DNA of 27,356 nt from DAOUMU01 sp034409055 (GCA_034409055.1 DAOUMU010000307.1:1-27356); one strand, 5' to 3'; counted from the first letter of the stretch, positions 8,610 through 16,908 are shown. The notes: generated by a model from the letters alone, not told the origin. A program made the numbers and translations.

Positions 8610-10067
8610 TTATAATAACTGGGACTGTACCGATTTCACGTTAGAGTCGCTCAGACGGATAGCAGCCGCTCCCATCGTTACAAATAGAAATAAATAGCGA
8701 ATGTAATCACCATGCAGAAATATACTCGTCACCAGATAAGAGCTAAGGCTCATCTGCAGGGAGGTGAGCCAAATTGACCAGTCGGGATCTTTGTCAAGGC
8801 TTTTCGACTTCCGGCGTGCCTTGATGAACCCAATCAGTAACGAACCAAATAAACCGACAAAGGTTACCAAACCAAGTAAGCCTGTCTCAGCCGCCATCTC
8901 TAAATACAAAGAATGGGCCTGTCTATCCTCGGTGCGGTGTTCCAGCCCAAGGCGCATAGCGTAATCCTGGTAGTTTATTTCATAGTTGCCAATGCCAATA
9001 CCCAGGAAGGGATGGTCAGCAAACATGAGTATCCCTGATATCATCTCACTGCTCCGGCCTCGAAATGAGGCATCCTCGTGGACACCTTTACTCTCTTTAT
9101 TGGTAAAAGCAGTCAGGGTTTCCATACGTTCCGTATAACCCTCTGGCAGGAACTGCATCATGACAAATGTTGATAGGACCACCAATAAAATCAACGAGAA
9201 CTTAACGCGCCGTTCAATGGCGATCAGGAGCATCGTCAGGAGCATAGCCAGAAAGGCTCCCCGGCTATACGAGTTCAGAATGGTGAAGACAAGCAAAAGC
9301 GCCGAACCCCCGGCCACTAACTTGAGCGCAAGCTTCTGTTCATTCAGGATGCGGTATAGGGCCAGCGGCAGGACCGCCGCCAGTATCTGGCTATAAAAGT
9401 TCGGGTCGCCCAGTGGGCCAGACAGGCGCATCTGGGTGACATCGGGCGTGACCGTGGCCAATCCCCAAAAGATCTGGCCGTAGTTGCCGGTGATGACCTG
9501 GTAGGTACTCAGGGTGGCCAGGAACGTTGTTGAGAGAATGATCAGCCATATTGCTCGTTTCCAACTATCTCGCGATTCAAGCGAGTAGACAATACAGAGG
9601 AGAATTACAAAATCTTTGACAAAGTCAATGACATGCTCAATACCAAGGCCCCGGTCACTGGCTACAAAGGCAGAGGCCAGCCAGGCTCCGCCATAGGCCA
9701 ACATAAACCATTCGACACGTTTCAGTTCAAAGGAGCGATGACGGGAGAGACGAGCTGCCATCACACTAACGAAGGTCAGGGCTACCAGCGGTTTATTGAC
9801 GCCAGGCAAGCCCATATCGGTCAGAATAGCCGACACATTGGTGATGATGGTCACTACCAAGACATAGGTACCTATCTGGGGCCGGAAAAAAATAACCCCG
9901 GCCAGCCCGGCGGCCATCATGCCACCCACGGCAAAGAGGCCAATACGGCTGCTGCGGTAGCCGATACCAATCACCAACAAGACGGCTATGACTGTTCCTA
10001 CAACGAGCAGGCTAATTAGGTTGACCTGGAAAGAAGTCAGTTTGAAGGGATGTTTTGTGTCCAACAT
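8610..10067 (-). CDS. O-antigen ligase/polymerase family membrane protein (Wzy/WaaL-like)
   Basis: The product is a 485-residue protein with about 11-12 transmembrane helices. The long periplasmic loop carries the Wzy_C/O-antigen-ligase pattern: LSGPLGDPNFYSQILA before it, ILNSYSRGAFLAML, FRGRSSEM, HPFLGIGIGNYEI, then AHSLYLEMAAETGLLGLV. The Arg in SRG and the His in AHSLYLE are the residues usually implicated in undecaprenyl-pyrophosphate handling. The protein either polymerises flipped repeat units or ligates glycan to an acceptor; sequence alone does not separate the two, and the Wzx and Wzz neighbours favour polymerase. Its ATG is 1 nt after the stop codon of the Wzz-like gene, a sign of translational coupling. 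Confidence 0.9.
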   Translation of the reverse strand: MLDTKHPFKLTSFQVNLISLLVVGTVIAVLLVIGIGYRSSRIGLFAVGGMMAAGLAGVIFFRPQIGTYVLVVTIITNVSAILTDMGLPGVNKPLVALTFVSVMAARLSRHRSFELKRVEWFMLAYGGAWLASAFVASDRGLGIEHVIDFVKDFVILLCIVYSLESRDSWKRAIWLIILSTTFLATLSTYQVITGNYGQIFWGLATVTPDVTQMRLSGPLGDPNFYSQILAAVLPLALYRILNEQKLALKLVAGGSALLLVFTILNSYSRGAFLAMLLTMLLIAIERRVKFSLILLVVLSTFVMMQFLPEGYTERMETLTAFTNKESKGVHEDASFRGRSSEMISGILMFADHPFLGIGIGNYEINYQDYAMRLGLEHRTEDRQAHSLYLEMAAETGLLGLVTFVGLFGSLLIGFIKARRKSKSLDKDPDWSIWLTSLQMSLSSYLVTSIFLHGDYIRYLFLFVTMGAAAIRLSDSNVKSVQSQLL

Positions 10068-10068
10068 C

Positions 10069-10782
10069 CTATTTATCTCGTTCTGTCAAATCAAGAGAGT
10101 ATACACCAGGCAGTACATCTTCTTCATCAACTCCAGATATCGAGGGGGTCAGCGACTGGGCCGACATTGAAAGTTGCTGCTCGCCACCGAATAATTGCAT
10201 TAAGAATTGGCGCAGGATAACAAAGCCCACGCCACCGGCCAAGCCAACGATAACACTCAATGCGACATCTACGAGGTGATTGGGAGAGATAGCCTCGAGT
10301 TCAACCACCGCCTGATCAAGACGACGCAATTCATAGATTTCTTGGAGATTGCTGATGTAATCCAGGCCAACAGTGCCGATAGCATTAGTCAGGTCGGCTG
10401 CCAAATATGGTGATGGTCCCTGAATTTGTAGCAATAAAACGCTGGAGTCAGGCAGTACGACAGCATTTATATCGTAGCCCTCCAACATTTCGAGGGGCAG
10501 GCCAAGCGATGTGGCGGCCGCCTCGACGATGACCCGGCTTTTCAAGACATTAGCGTAGGTTGTGGCCAGACTGGTTCGGCCCCCGAGCGTGTCGAGACTG
10601 TACAACTTGTCATAAGTCTCGGCGATACGCATACTGGGGTTAACCACAAAAGTAGCCGTTGTCTCGTAAATGGGTGTTTGAGAATAACTATAAGCTATCC
10701 CTCCCCCCGTGCTTACCAACAGCACAGCCACGACAATCCACCAACTCTCCCGCAAGATTCGGAGATACTGTTGAATTTGCAT
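10069..10782 (-). CDS. Wzz/YveK-type chain-length determinant protein
   Basis: The product is 237 residues. The N-terminal signature is QQYLRILRESWWIVVAVLLV (cytoplasmic segment and first transmembrane helix), followed by SQTPIYETTATFVVNPS, the Wzz domain entry. A second helix (about 173-195, LVDVALSVIVGLAGGVGF) is followed by a cytoplasmic tail of about 40 residues. The Pro-rich box before the second helix is reduced to ISPNHLVD. These proteins control polymer length with Wzy. The tail has no Walker motifs or Tyr cluster, so this is the kinase-less, Gram-positive-like form; a separate BY-kinase would be expected but is not in the window. The periplasmic part is short, with little coiled coil. 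The gene starts the tight Wzz-Wzy-Wzx gene set. Confidence 0.85.
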   Translation of the reverse strand: MQIQQYLRILRESWWIVVAVLLVSTGGGIAYSYSQTPIYETTATFVVNPSMRIAETYDKLYSLDTLGGRTSLATTYANVLKSRVIVEAAATSLGLPLEMLEGYDINAVVLPDSSVLLLQIQGPSPYLAADLTNAIGTVGLDYISNLQEIYELRRLDQAVVELEAISPNHLVDVALSVIVGLAGGVGFVILRQFLMQLFGGEQQLSMSAQSLTPSISGVDEEDVLPGVYSLDLTERDK

Positions 10783-10928
10783 ATTCTATCTAACCACCCT
10801 AAGTTTTTTGCTATTTTGGGGGTTGATATCTTTATATACCATTAGTGATCTGGTATCTGTAAAAATGTTGCCCCATCGAAAAAAGGCTTGTCCCTTAGAA
10901 GGCATTATGTGGGCAAAATTCTGTTTTC

Positions 10929-11723
10929 TCAATGGGCCCCCCGCTGGGCAAGTACGGAAAAAACCGTTCGTATCAGAATTTCAATATCTAGCCACAGGCT
11001 ACGACGCTCAATATAAATAACATCAAGATAGACCCGTTCCGCAAATTCCATCGAGGCTCGTCCCATAATTTGCCACAAACCGGTGATTCCTGGAGTCACG
11101 TCCAGCCGTTCCGTTTGCCACAGGTCGTATGTCTCTGCACTAAATGAGGTGGGGCGTGGGCCAACCAAACTCATATCTCCCTTCAAAACATTTAGTAATT
11201 GGGGCAGTTCATCGAGACTTGTTTTTCGCAAGATACGCCCAACTCTGGTAATACGCGGATCATTCGTGATTTTGAAATCTGGCCATTGCAGTTCATTAAG
11301 GTGAGCCAACTGGTGTTTCAGTTCTTCGGCATTGTGTACCATAGTTCGGAATTTATACATGCCAAAGCGTCGGCCGTTCTTACCGGTGCGTTGCTGGATA
11401 AAAAAGATTGAACCTCGTGGGTCTTCTACTTTGATTAAGATAGCGCACAAAATGAGCATAGGTAGAACCATTGGCATAGCTAGCAGAACAAGCAGGATAT
11501 CTATCATCCGTTTGGCAATTAAGTATGATCGACCACGCAAAAGGTGCTGCTCGGGGGCCACACGATCCAACCACGGGTGTTGGGTAAGGATAGTTCGCCT
11601 AAAGGTAAACCAGGTTGTGTTTAGAGAAGTTGGAGTATCCTTGTTCTTTACCAGGGTTGTATTGATGCCTGTTACCCTGCTTTGGACACTTGTTAGTTTA
11701 GTTGCATTTGATGATAAATCCAT
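10929..11723 (-). CDS. Membrane sugar-phosphate transferase (polyprenyl phosphate glycosyl-1-phosphate transferase)
   Basis: The product is 264 residues: a variable N-terminal region (1-70), then the complete bacterial sugar transferase domain (PF02397). SYLIAKRMIDILLVLLAMP (66-84) is the re-entrant membrane helix with its Lys-Arg cap. QRTGKNGRRFGMYKFRTM (111-128) follows, LDELPQLLNVLKGDMSLVGP (170-189) carries the catalytic Asp171-Glu172 pair, and PGITGLWQIMGR (211-222) is the last conserved block. The enzyme moves a sugar-1-phosphate from a nucleotide sugar to undecaprenyl phosphate, the first step of repeat-unit assembly. It is the short monotopic form without the four-helix WcaJ N-terminus. 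Its first 28 codons and upstream leader occur a second time at 11830-11933. No clear Shine-Dalgarno precedes the ATG. Confidence 0.93.
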   Translation of the reverse strand: MDLSSNATKLTSVQSRVTGINTTLVKNKDTPTSLNTTWFTFRRTILTQHPWLDRVAPEQHLLRGRSYLIAKRMIDILLVLLAMPMVLPMLILCAILIKVEDPRGSIFFIQQRTGKNGRRFGMYKFRTMVHNAEELKHQLAHLNELQWPDFKITNDPRITRVGRILRKTSLDELPQLLNVLKGDMSLVGPRPTSFSAETYDLWQTERLDVTPGITGLWQIMGRASMEFAERVYLDVIYIERRSLWLDIEILIRTVFSVLAQRGAH

Positions 11724-11933
11724 AGGAATGCAGTTAGAAAAAAGTTAGAAATTGAAACAAATCAGTGGTTTTGCAGTTTTAACCATCGTGGTTCAGAGAA
11801 GGAGAGGACTCTTGCTCTTCACGAAGGTCGTATTGACACCTGTTTCCCCACTTTGAGCATAGGTTAGTTTAGCTACATTTGATAATAAATCCATCTGAAT
11901 ATAGTTAGAAAAAAGTTAGAAATTGAAACAAAT
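11659..11933. repeat. Direct duplication: 5' leader and first codons of the sugar transferase gene
   Basis: Copy A (11659-11762) and copy B (11830-11933) align without gaps at an offset of 171 bp. In the coding part, 66 of 84 positions match by my count. The upstream part includes a perfect 31-bp match (11732-11762 and 11903-11933) that itself contains AGTTAGAAA twice. Beyond codon 28 the two copies lose similarity. Confidence 0.9.
11793..11894 (-). pseudogene. Truncated second copy of the sugar transferase N-terminus
   Basis: A 33-codon frame begins at an ATG at 11894. It reads MDLLSNVAKLTYAQSGETG and onward, against MDLSSNATKLTSVQSRVTG in the intact gene. Similarity runs to the KSKS/KNKD position, then a short unrelated tail ends at TGA (11793-11795). 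It has no catalytic part, so it cannot be a transferase. It is either debris of a partial tandem duplication or recombination with a lost paralogue, or a short leader reading frame. The untranslated part is more conserved than the codons, which favours a role or recent origin for the leader rather than for the peptide. Confidence 0.7.
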
Positions 11934-11938
11934 TCCTG

Positions 11939-12520
11939 TTACCCCCACGGTAGCGGCAATAGTGCCCCCAGGCAAAAAGCGATGAGAATAAGCGCACCAA
12001 CGACTGCGATGGCAATAACCAGGCCGCCCTTTAGGGGCTGATCGGAATCCCCGGTCAGTCGGGCCATCAGGGTCCGTCGTTGTTTGACACGTTTTAGTTT
12101 GCCTCGAATGCTGGCCAAGATATCCTCAGGTGGATAAAGTTTGGGTAGATAATCATCAGAACCCAGTTCTTTGCCATACCGGATATCCTCATCACTGGAT
12201 TTGGCGGTAAGAAAAATAAAGGGAATGTGATTCATGTATGGGTTGGCCTGCACCCGCTCATAAAATTCGTAGCCATCCATAACCGGCATCATAATATCCG
12301 CCAGGATTAGATCGGGCAGCCGTTCCATTCCCGTTCCCGTTTGACCTTGTTGGAGGGCACTCTGTAATTCGTCCAAAGCATGTTGCCCATCAGTGGCCGT
12401 CCACACTTTGAAACCTTCCATCTCTAAAGTTAATGTAATGCCGCTCAGAAATTCAGGGTTGTCATCAATCACCATGATTAAGGCTTGGTAGCCTTGGTTG
12501 TTCTGTTTTGTCGTATTCAT
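11939..12520 (-). CDS. Response regulator receiver with C-terminal membrane anchor
   Basis: The product is 193 residues. A receiver domain spans about 13-145, with the acidic pair Asp19-Asp20 (VIDDN), phosphoacceptor Asp75 (LILADIMMP), Thr105 (FLTAK) and Lys127 (DDYLPK), so it should be phosphorylatable. After a basic stretch (KLKRVKQRRT) and a short linker comes one hydrophobic helix at about 164-189 (GGLVIAIAVVGALILIAF...) that ends at the C-terminus. There is no DNA-binding or enzymatic output domain, so the domain is presumably tethered to the inner membrane and signals by protein contact. Loop residues 55-68 (QQGQTGTGMERL) enlarge the receiver slightly. It lies 113 bp after the hybrid kinase gene and just before the polysaccharide genes, so the kinase is its likely phosphodonor. 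The RBS AAAGGAAAGG supports the start. Confidence 0.88.
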   Translation of the reverse strand: MNTTKQNNQGYQALIMVIDDNPEFLSGITLTLEMEGFKVWTATDGQHALDELQSALQQGQTGTGMERLPDLILADIMMPVMDGYEFYERVQANPYMNHIPFIFLTAKSSDEDIRYGKELGSDDYLPKLYPPEDILASIRGKLKRVKQRRTLMARLTGDSDQPLKGGLVIAIAVVGALILIAFCLGALLPLPWG

Positions 12521-12633
12521 ATCCTTTCCTTTGGCTATATCAGCCCTATATGTAACCTAAATCCTGCCCAGAACCGGTCAAGGCTAGATATAAGGTAAGA
12601 ATGAGATTAAATTGAATAATCTTCAGTCAAAGC

Positions 12634-15438
12634 TCAAGAAGTCATACCGGGCAACGTGACCACAAATGTGCTGCCTACCCCAGGGGTACTTTCCAGTTGC
12701 ACATCGCCGCCGTGGGCATTAACAATCTCTTTCACTATCGACAGACCCAAACCCGTGCCAGGCAGGGTGTGGGAAGGGTCGACTCGATAGAAACGATCAA
12801 ATACCCGTGCTTGGTCCTCTGATGGAATACCAATACCGGTGTCGGCAACTCGAATCCCCACAATGACCTGACCATCTACCAATTCTGAGAAAGTTTGGAT
12901 CTCTATAGAACCGCTGGCCGGAGTATATTTAATGGCATTGTCAATCAGATTGCGGATCACTCGCTCCAATTGATCTGAATCTGCTTGGATGCCTACATCT
13001 GTGCCTGGCTTTTGCCAGTGTAGGGCAACCGGTTTTGCCTCAGCCAGGGAACGTAAGTCGGCCACTACCTGATCAATCAACTCCACCAGGTTAAGTGGTT
13101 GGCGCTTGATCTCAATCATACCGGCATCGAGACGCGAAAGCTCCAGAATACTGCTAACCAACTTCTCTAACAGCTTGACCTGGCCCTGAATTGAGTTCAG
13201 TAGTTCATTTCTTTTTTGGTCAGGCAAGCGGTCGTAATAGGTTAGTAGATTTTTAGAATGTAACCGGATGATAGAGAGAGGGGTCTTGAGTTCATGGGTC
13301 ACCCCTGCCATAAAGCGAGCCTTCATACGTTCTACTTCTTTGAGGGCGGTGATGTCGCTCAAGACAATAACGGTTCCGATCACCTGGCCGGCCTCATTCC
13401 GTACTTTGGCTGAATGAGCTTGAATCGAGAGTACCGACCCATTTTTGGCAGTCGGTACATCCACCGAGACGTTAACGGTCAATTTGGCACTACTAACCAT
13501 ATCGCTGATACAACGCCACAGTGGATTTTCCAGTTGTTCTGGTTCAATAGGCCGTCCCCATAACTCGCTCAAACGAAAGTCAAGCATGTCTTCGGCCACC
13601 GTGTTGGCGGTTAAGATGCGATTTTTGGCATCCAACACCAGTAAGCCGTCGGCCATACTGGCCAGAATGGCTTCGGTTTTCTCTTTTTCCTCAGCCAATT
13701 CCCTGGTCCGTTCTGCCACCATTTGTTCCAGGTGTTGGCTAAATTCTTGCACCTCATTAAAGAGCCGGGCATTTTCAATAGCGATGCTGACAAAATTGGC
13801 CACCGGATAGGATAAGCGCAGATGGCTCTGGTTAAACCAGTTCACGTTCTGGTGGAGGGCCTGCAGCACCCCGATAACCTGATCCTTGACCTGCACCGGT
13901 ACACACAACATGGAACGGGGCTTGTAATTACTCAGGTTGGCCACGTGTTCATAGAAGTATTCGTCATCGGATACGTCGACTGAAATGTAAGACTCACCCG
14001 TTCGGGCAACATAGCCGGCAATGCCATCATCAATGGACAAACGAAAGCCAGTTACAACATCTGTGGCAACACCAGAGGCAGCAATTAATACCAACTCTTG
14101 AGTGGGCTCATCCAAAAGCCATAACGAAGTTGCTTCGGCTTGAAGCGCCCTTTGCACCAGTAAGGTGGTTTGTTTCAAAATTTGGTTCAGGTCCAGTGTT
14201 GAGGTCAGGGCCCGCCCAATCTCGTTGAGGGCAATCAAATCATCCACCTGTTGCTGAGCATTTGCTAACAAGTGCGCATTTTCCACGGCCACAGCAATGA
14301 TGCCGGCCGCAGAATGTAACAGTACCCAATCAGCATCGTCGAAGGAGCTCTCATCCCTATTGACGATGGCTATCGCCCCGATAATCTGCTCTTTGCTGAG
14401 CATTGGGATACATTGGATTGTATCTGCATCATAAGGAGAATCTAGCCCAAGATCACCATAGCGGTCATTCAGAATATTGGAGACGAGGATGGGAACCTGC
14501 TCTTGAAGCATTCCGTCAGTGATTTCTTCCTCGGGTCTAAAACCAAGAGAGGCTGAAACCCGCTCTCCCGTACGGGATGAGATATCAACACATATCCAAT
14601 TTTGCTGTTCATCGTTTAATAAAAGCAAAGAAACAGCGTCAACATCTAACAATTGGGACAGCTTTTGCATGGCCGAGGCAAAAATCTCTTGCAAATCCAA
14701 CGACGAATTGACAGCCAGGGCCAGTTCATTCACCAATTTTAACCCCTTATTACGCCGGGCCACAACCCGCGCCTGCCGCCGTGTTTCTGCTTCAGCCCAC
14801 TTAACCCGTATCACCGCTCCTACCCGCGACATGAACTCGTTACGCAGAAAGGGGCGATAAATGTAATCATCGGCTCCCATGACCAGCCCCTGGCTAACCC
14901 GCTTGGAACCACGGTGATGAGCGGTGACCAAGATCACCGCTATGTTTTTGGTTCGCTCATCAGTTTTAAGGGTTGTCAACAGCTCAAAACCGTCCATGCC
15001 TGGCATTTGAACATCGCTAATAATCAGGACAGGCAATTCGGTCCGGGCCTTAATCAAGGCTTCCTCAGCATTGGAGGCCGTACTAATCGTGAATCCACTG
15101 TCCTTAAACATATGTTGTATCAAGAAGAGATTATTTTTGTCGTCGTCTACCGCCAAGATTTTCTTCAGGTCCAGTTCTACGGTTTCCTGGTCAGAAGCGA
15201 CTTCATTGCCCAATGATTGCTCTTCGTCTGCCAGTTTGGCTTGCTGGTGTACTACAGTAGCAGCATACTCTAACGCGGCTTTTACATCGGCCAACTCTAG
15301 ACCAAGCTGGTCTGTAACCTCTGCGGGAATTGTCGCCGCAACACAGCCCAGAACTTCATCAACTGTTACTGAGGTGCCATAGATAATAGGCGCACCACTG
15401 GCTATCGTTGGGTCTGTTACAATGTATTTGTGTGTCAT
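12634..15438 (-). CDS. Hybrid sensor histidine kinase with N-terminal DUF433 domain (DUF433-REC-GAF-GAF-PAS-HisKA-HATPase)
   Basis: The product is 934 residues from the ATG at 15438; the frame runs up to a TTG at 15450, which has no RBS. Residues 1-65 match DUF433: HKYIVTDPTIASGAPIIYGT, then LELADVKAALEYAA. This small winged-helix-like domain is usually found as an antitoxin-type protein. A receiver follows at 93-210 with Asp98-100 and phosphoacceptor Asp142, but the conserved Lys of the KPF motif is Arg195 (YRPF). GAF domains lie at about 235-395 and 400-562, then a coiled coil (562-590) and a PAS domain (about 590-700). HisKA carries His715 (GVTHELKTP). HATPase_c carries the N box NLIDNAIKYTP with Asn834, G1 DTGIG (866-870) and G2 GTGLGL (894-899). 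No transmembrane helix is seen, so it is probably cytoplasmic, sensing through the GAF/PAS domains. The likely partner is the membrane-anchored receiver downstream. Confidence 0.9.
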   Translation of the reverse strand: MTHKYIVTDPTIASGAPIIYGTSVTVDEVLGCVAATIPAEVTDQLGLELADVKAALEYAATVVHQQAKLADEEQSLGNEVASDQETVELDLKKILAVDDDKNNLFLIQHMFKDSGFTISTASNAEEALIKARTELPVLIISDVQMPGMDGFELLTTLKTDERTKNIAVILVTAHHRGSKRVSQGLVMGADDYIYRPFLRNEFMSRVGAVIRVKWAEAETRRQARVVARRNKGLKLVNELALAVNSSLDLQEIFASAMQKLSQLLDVDAVSLLLLNDEQQNWICVDISSRTGERVSASLGFRPEEEITDGMLQEQVPILVSNILNDRYGDLGLDSPYDADTIQCIPMLSKEQIIGAIAIVNRDESSFDDADWVLLHSAAGIIAVAVENAHLLANAQQQVDDLIALNEIGRALTSTLDLNQILKQTTLLVQRALQAEATSLWLLDEPTQELVLIAASGVATDVVTGFRLSIDDGIAGYVARTGESYISVDVSDDEYFYEHVANLSNYKPRSMLCVPVQVKDQVIGVLQALHQNVNWFNQSHLRLSYPVANFVSIAIENARLFNEVQEFSQHLEQMVAERTRELAEEKEKTEAILASMADGLLVLDAKNRILTANTVAEDMLDFRLSELWGRPIEPEQLENPLWRCISDMVSSAKLTVNVSVDVPTAKNGSVLSIQAHSAKVRNEAGQVIGTVIVLSDITALKEVERMKARFMAGVTHELKTPLSIIRLHSKNLLTYYDRLPDQKRNELLNSIQGQVKLLEKLVSSILELSRLDAGMIEIKRQPLNLVELIDQVVADLRSLAEAKPVALHWQKPGTDVGIQADSDQLERVIRNLIDNAIKYTPASGSIEIQTFSELVDGQVIVGIRVADTGIGIPSEDQARVFDRFYRVDPSHTLPGTGLGLSIVKEIVNAHGGDVQLESTPGVGSTFVVTLPGMTS

Positions 15439-15513
15439 TAAATTTTCCAAAGGTTGTAAATACTACTCTAAAATAGTGAACAGGCTTTCCTTTTTCTAGA
15501 AGATACGACTTAT

Positions 15514-16389
15514 CTATGTTGGCACAGCAGAGGTGGGTTCGGAACCTAAAGGACTACTACTATTTAGATGATCGAGATGGAACTCTGCCTGGTGCACCAT
15601 CTCTTCAAATGTCAGCGCTTCATCGGGAAAGGTGGCCACGCCACAAGCAACAGAGACACCAAGCTGTTCTGTGGCCACACTTTTGACGTATTCAACCAGC
15701 AGTGCCGAATCTGCCGCATTTGTATCCGGGCAGAAAATTATAAACCGATCCTGATCACGCTGTTCCAGGATCATGTCTGTACGCCGTAGATACTTGGTAA
15801 GCGTCTGAGCCATACTGTTGATGACATAACTATTCAGCATCGCCTGTTGTACTTCTTGAACTGCGCGATGCAAGGCAGTTTGAATGGATCCCGGCTCAGG
15901 TTGAACAAGGATGATGCTCAAGGGGGAATTACTATGCCGACTGCGGAACATTTCCGTTTGTATGTCCTCAGTCGCTTCGTCCAACTTTCGTATTTTTCCA
16001 CTGCTGTCTGTAAATGTAATATTCTTGACTGCTTTTTCAAAGTCAAGTAAGTGATGTGCAAGATGGTGTGCCAGCCAGATCAAGATGGACAGTAGCACCA
16101 CTTCGGTAATGAAGAGATAAGTATAGACGCCCCCTACCAGGGAATGTTCATTAAAAAACAGCAATTGGCCCAAGACATAAATCCCAATCCACAAGCCCAA
16201 CGAGATATGAACCGGATGACGTCGCAATACTGGTATCATGATGATCGAAATAACAGCCAGAATCCCGACGATATAGACGAATGATCGCATATCCACGAGA
16301 TTCTCTTTTCCGATGTCTACTCTTTCGATGTTATAGAATATTGTTAGACCAATGAGTAAAGCGATGATCGATCGTGGTAGATGCTTCAT
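15514..16389 (-). CDS. Four-helix membrane protein with degenerate GGDEF-like domain
   Basis: The product is 291 residues. Four hydrophobic helices (about 7-20, 37-54, 62-79, 88-112) are followed by a His-rich junction (LAHHLAHHLLDF) and a cytoplasmic domain from about 155. That domain keeps the diguanylate cyclase framework: SPLSIILVQPE; LRRTDMILEQ; a beta strand after the signature site; and VSVACGVATFPDEALTFEEMVHQAE at the end. The active-site GGDEF is replaced by DQDRF (212-216), so it should not make cyclic di-GMP and may bind a ligand or act as a scaffold. RBS AAAGGA supports the ATG. It is the first gene of the minus-strand block, 75 bp ahead of the hybrid kinase. The GGDEF assignment rests on pattern and is moderate. 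Confidence 0.7.
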   Translation of the reverse strand: MKHLPRSIIALLIGLTIFYNIERVDIGKENLVDMRSFVYIVGILAVISIIMIPVLRRHPVHISLGLWIGIYVLGQLLFFNEHSLVGGVYTYLFITEVVLLSILIWLAHHLAHHLLDFEKAVKNITFTDSSGKIRKLDEATEDIQTEMFRSRHSNSPLSIILVQPEPGSIQTALHRAVQEVQQAMLNSYVINSMAQTLTKYLRRTDMILEQRDQDRFIIFCPDTNAADSALLVEYVKSVATEQLGVSVACGVATFPDEALTFEEMVHQAEFHLDHLNSSSPLGSEPTSAVPT

Positions 16390-16563
16390 AAGGCAGTCCT
16401 TTTGTATTAAAAGTTAGGCTTGATAATTAGGAAAATTGTAACCACCTAGCTATGTCCTGTCAAACATTGAGTACACAGAACCAGAATTTGGCTTGCCAGC
16501 GGGGTAAAAAGTAACTTCCGCTTGATGTCGCTAGCCAACTCGTGAACCCACAGGGCAAGTGAC

Positions 16564-16627
16564 GTAAAACGTGAAGCGTAATGACTTATCTATGCCTTGA
16601 TTTTACGTTTTACGCTTTACGTTTTAC
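16564..16627. repeat. 18-bp inverted repeat of the ACGTAAA type
   Basis: GTAAAACGTGAAGCGTAA (16564-16581) pairs with TTACGCTTTACGTTTTAC (16610-16627) with one mismatch across a 28-nt loop. The arms are built from TTTACG-like heptamers, and TTTTACG recurs at the edge of the loop. Simple heptamer arrays of this kind are likely to recur elsewhere in the genome. Confidence 0.7.
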
Positions 16628-16634
16628 CTTGCTC

Positions 16635-16657
16635 CCGTCTGGTCCGTGACCAGACGG
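16635..16657. repeat. Perfect 10-bp hairpin, CCGTCTGGTC/GACCAGACGG
   Basis: CCGTCTGGTC (16635-16644), loop CGT, GACCAGACGG (16648-16657). The stem is perfect and GC-rich, but no T run follows on either strand, so it is not a standard terminator. It could be a protein-binding site or a REP-like unit. Confidence 0.6.
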
Positions 16658-16888
16658 CTCTTAAGCTAGGCAAGCGTGGAGGCGGGAGATGTCAAACAAA
16701 TCGGTTTCCTATATCGATAGAGGTGGATATTCAGCAGGGGTTGGGGATGAGCAATCAGGGGTGATTGTCTAGCTAAGGGGGAACGGGATAACACGTGCGC
16801 CGGTGCGCAGTGCAGGTGTGAGCAGGTTATTAGTACTTTCTACTCTATTGTGGTGACCCTCAAAAGCCCTTATACTATTGTTAAGGAA

Positions 16889-16908
16889 GCAGTGTCATAA
16901 TACACTGC
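16889..16908. promoter_or_regulatory. Operator-like inverted repeat GCAGTGT/ACACTGC
   Basis: GCAGTGT (16889-16895), 6-nt spacer CATAAT, ACACTGC (16902-16908). The arm length and half-turn-like spacing suit a dimeric DNA-binding protein. It sits about 300 bp upstream of the plus-strand kinase. Nothing shows which protein binds. Confidence 0.35.

Noticed and set aside
10783..10845. An 18-codon minus-strand frame (MVYKDINPQ...) ending just before the Wzz-like gene
   Set aside because: Too short, with no Shine-Dalgarno. It is kept only as part of the shared-motif observation.
10931..10945. GGGCCCCCC near the end of the sugar transferase, as a possible fifth element copy
   Set aside because: Only the C run matches; there is no GTGAAGG start and no G-run half.
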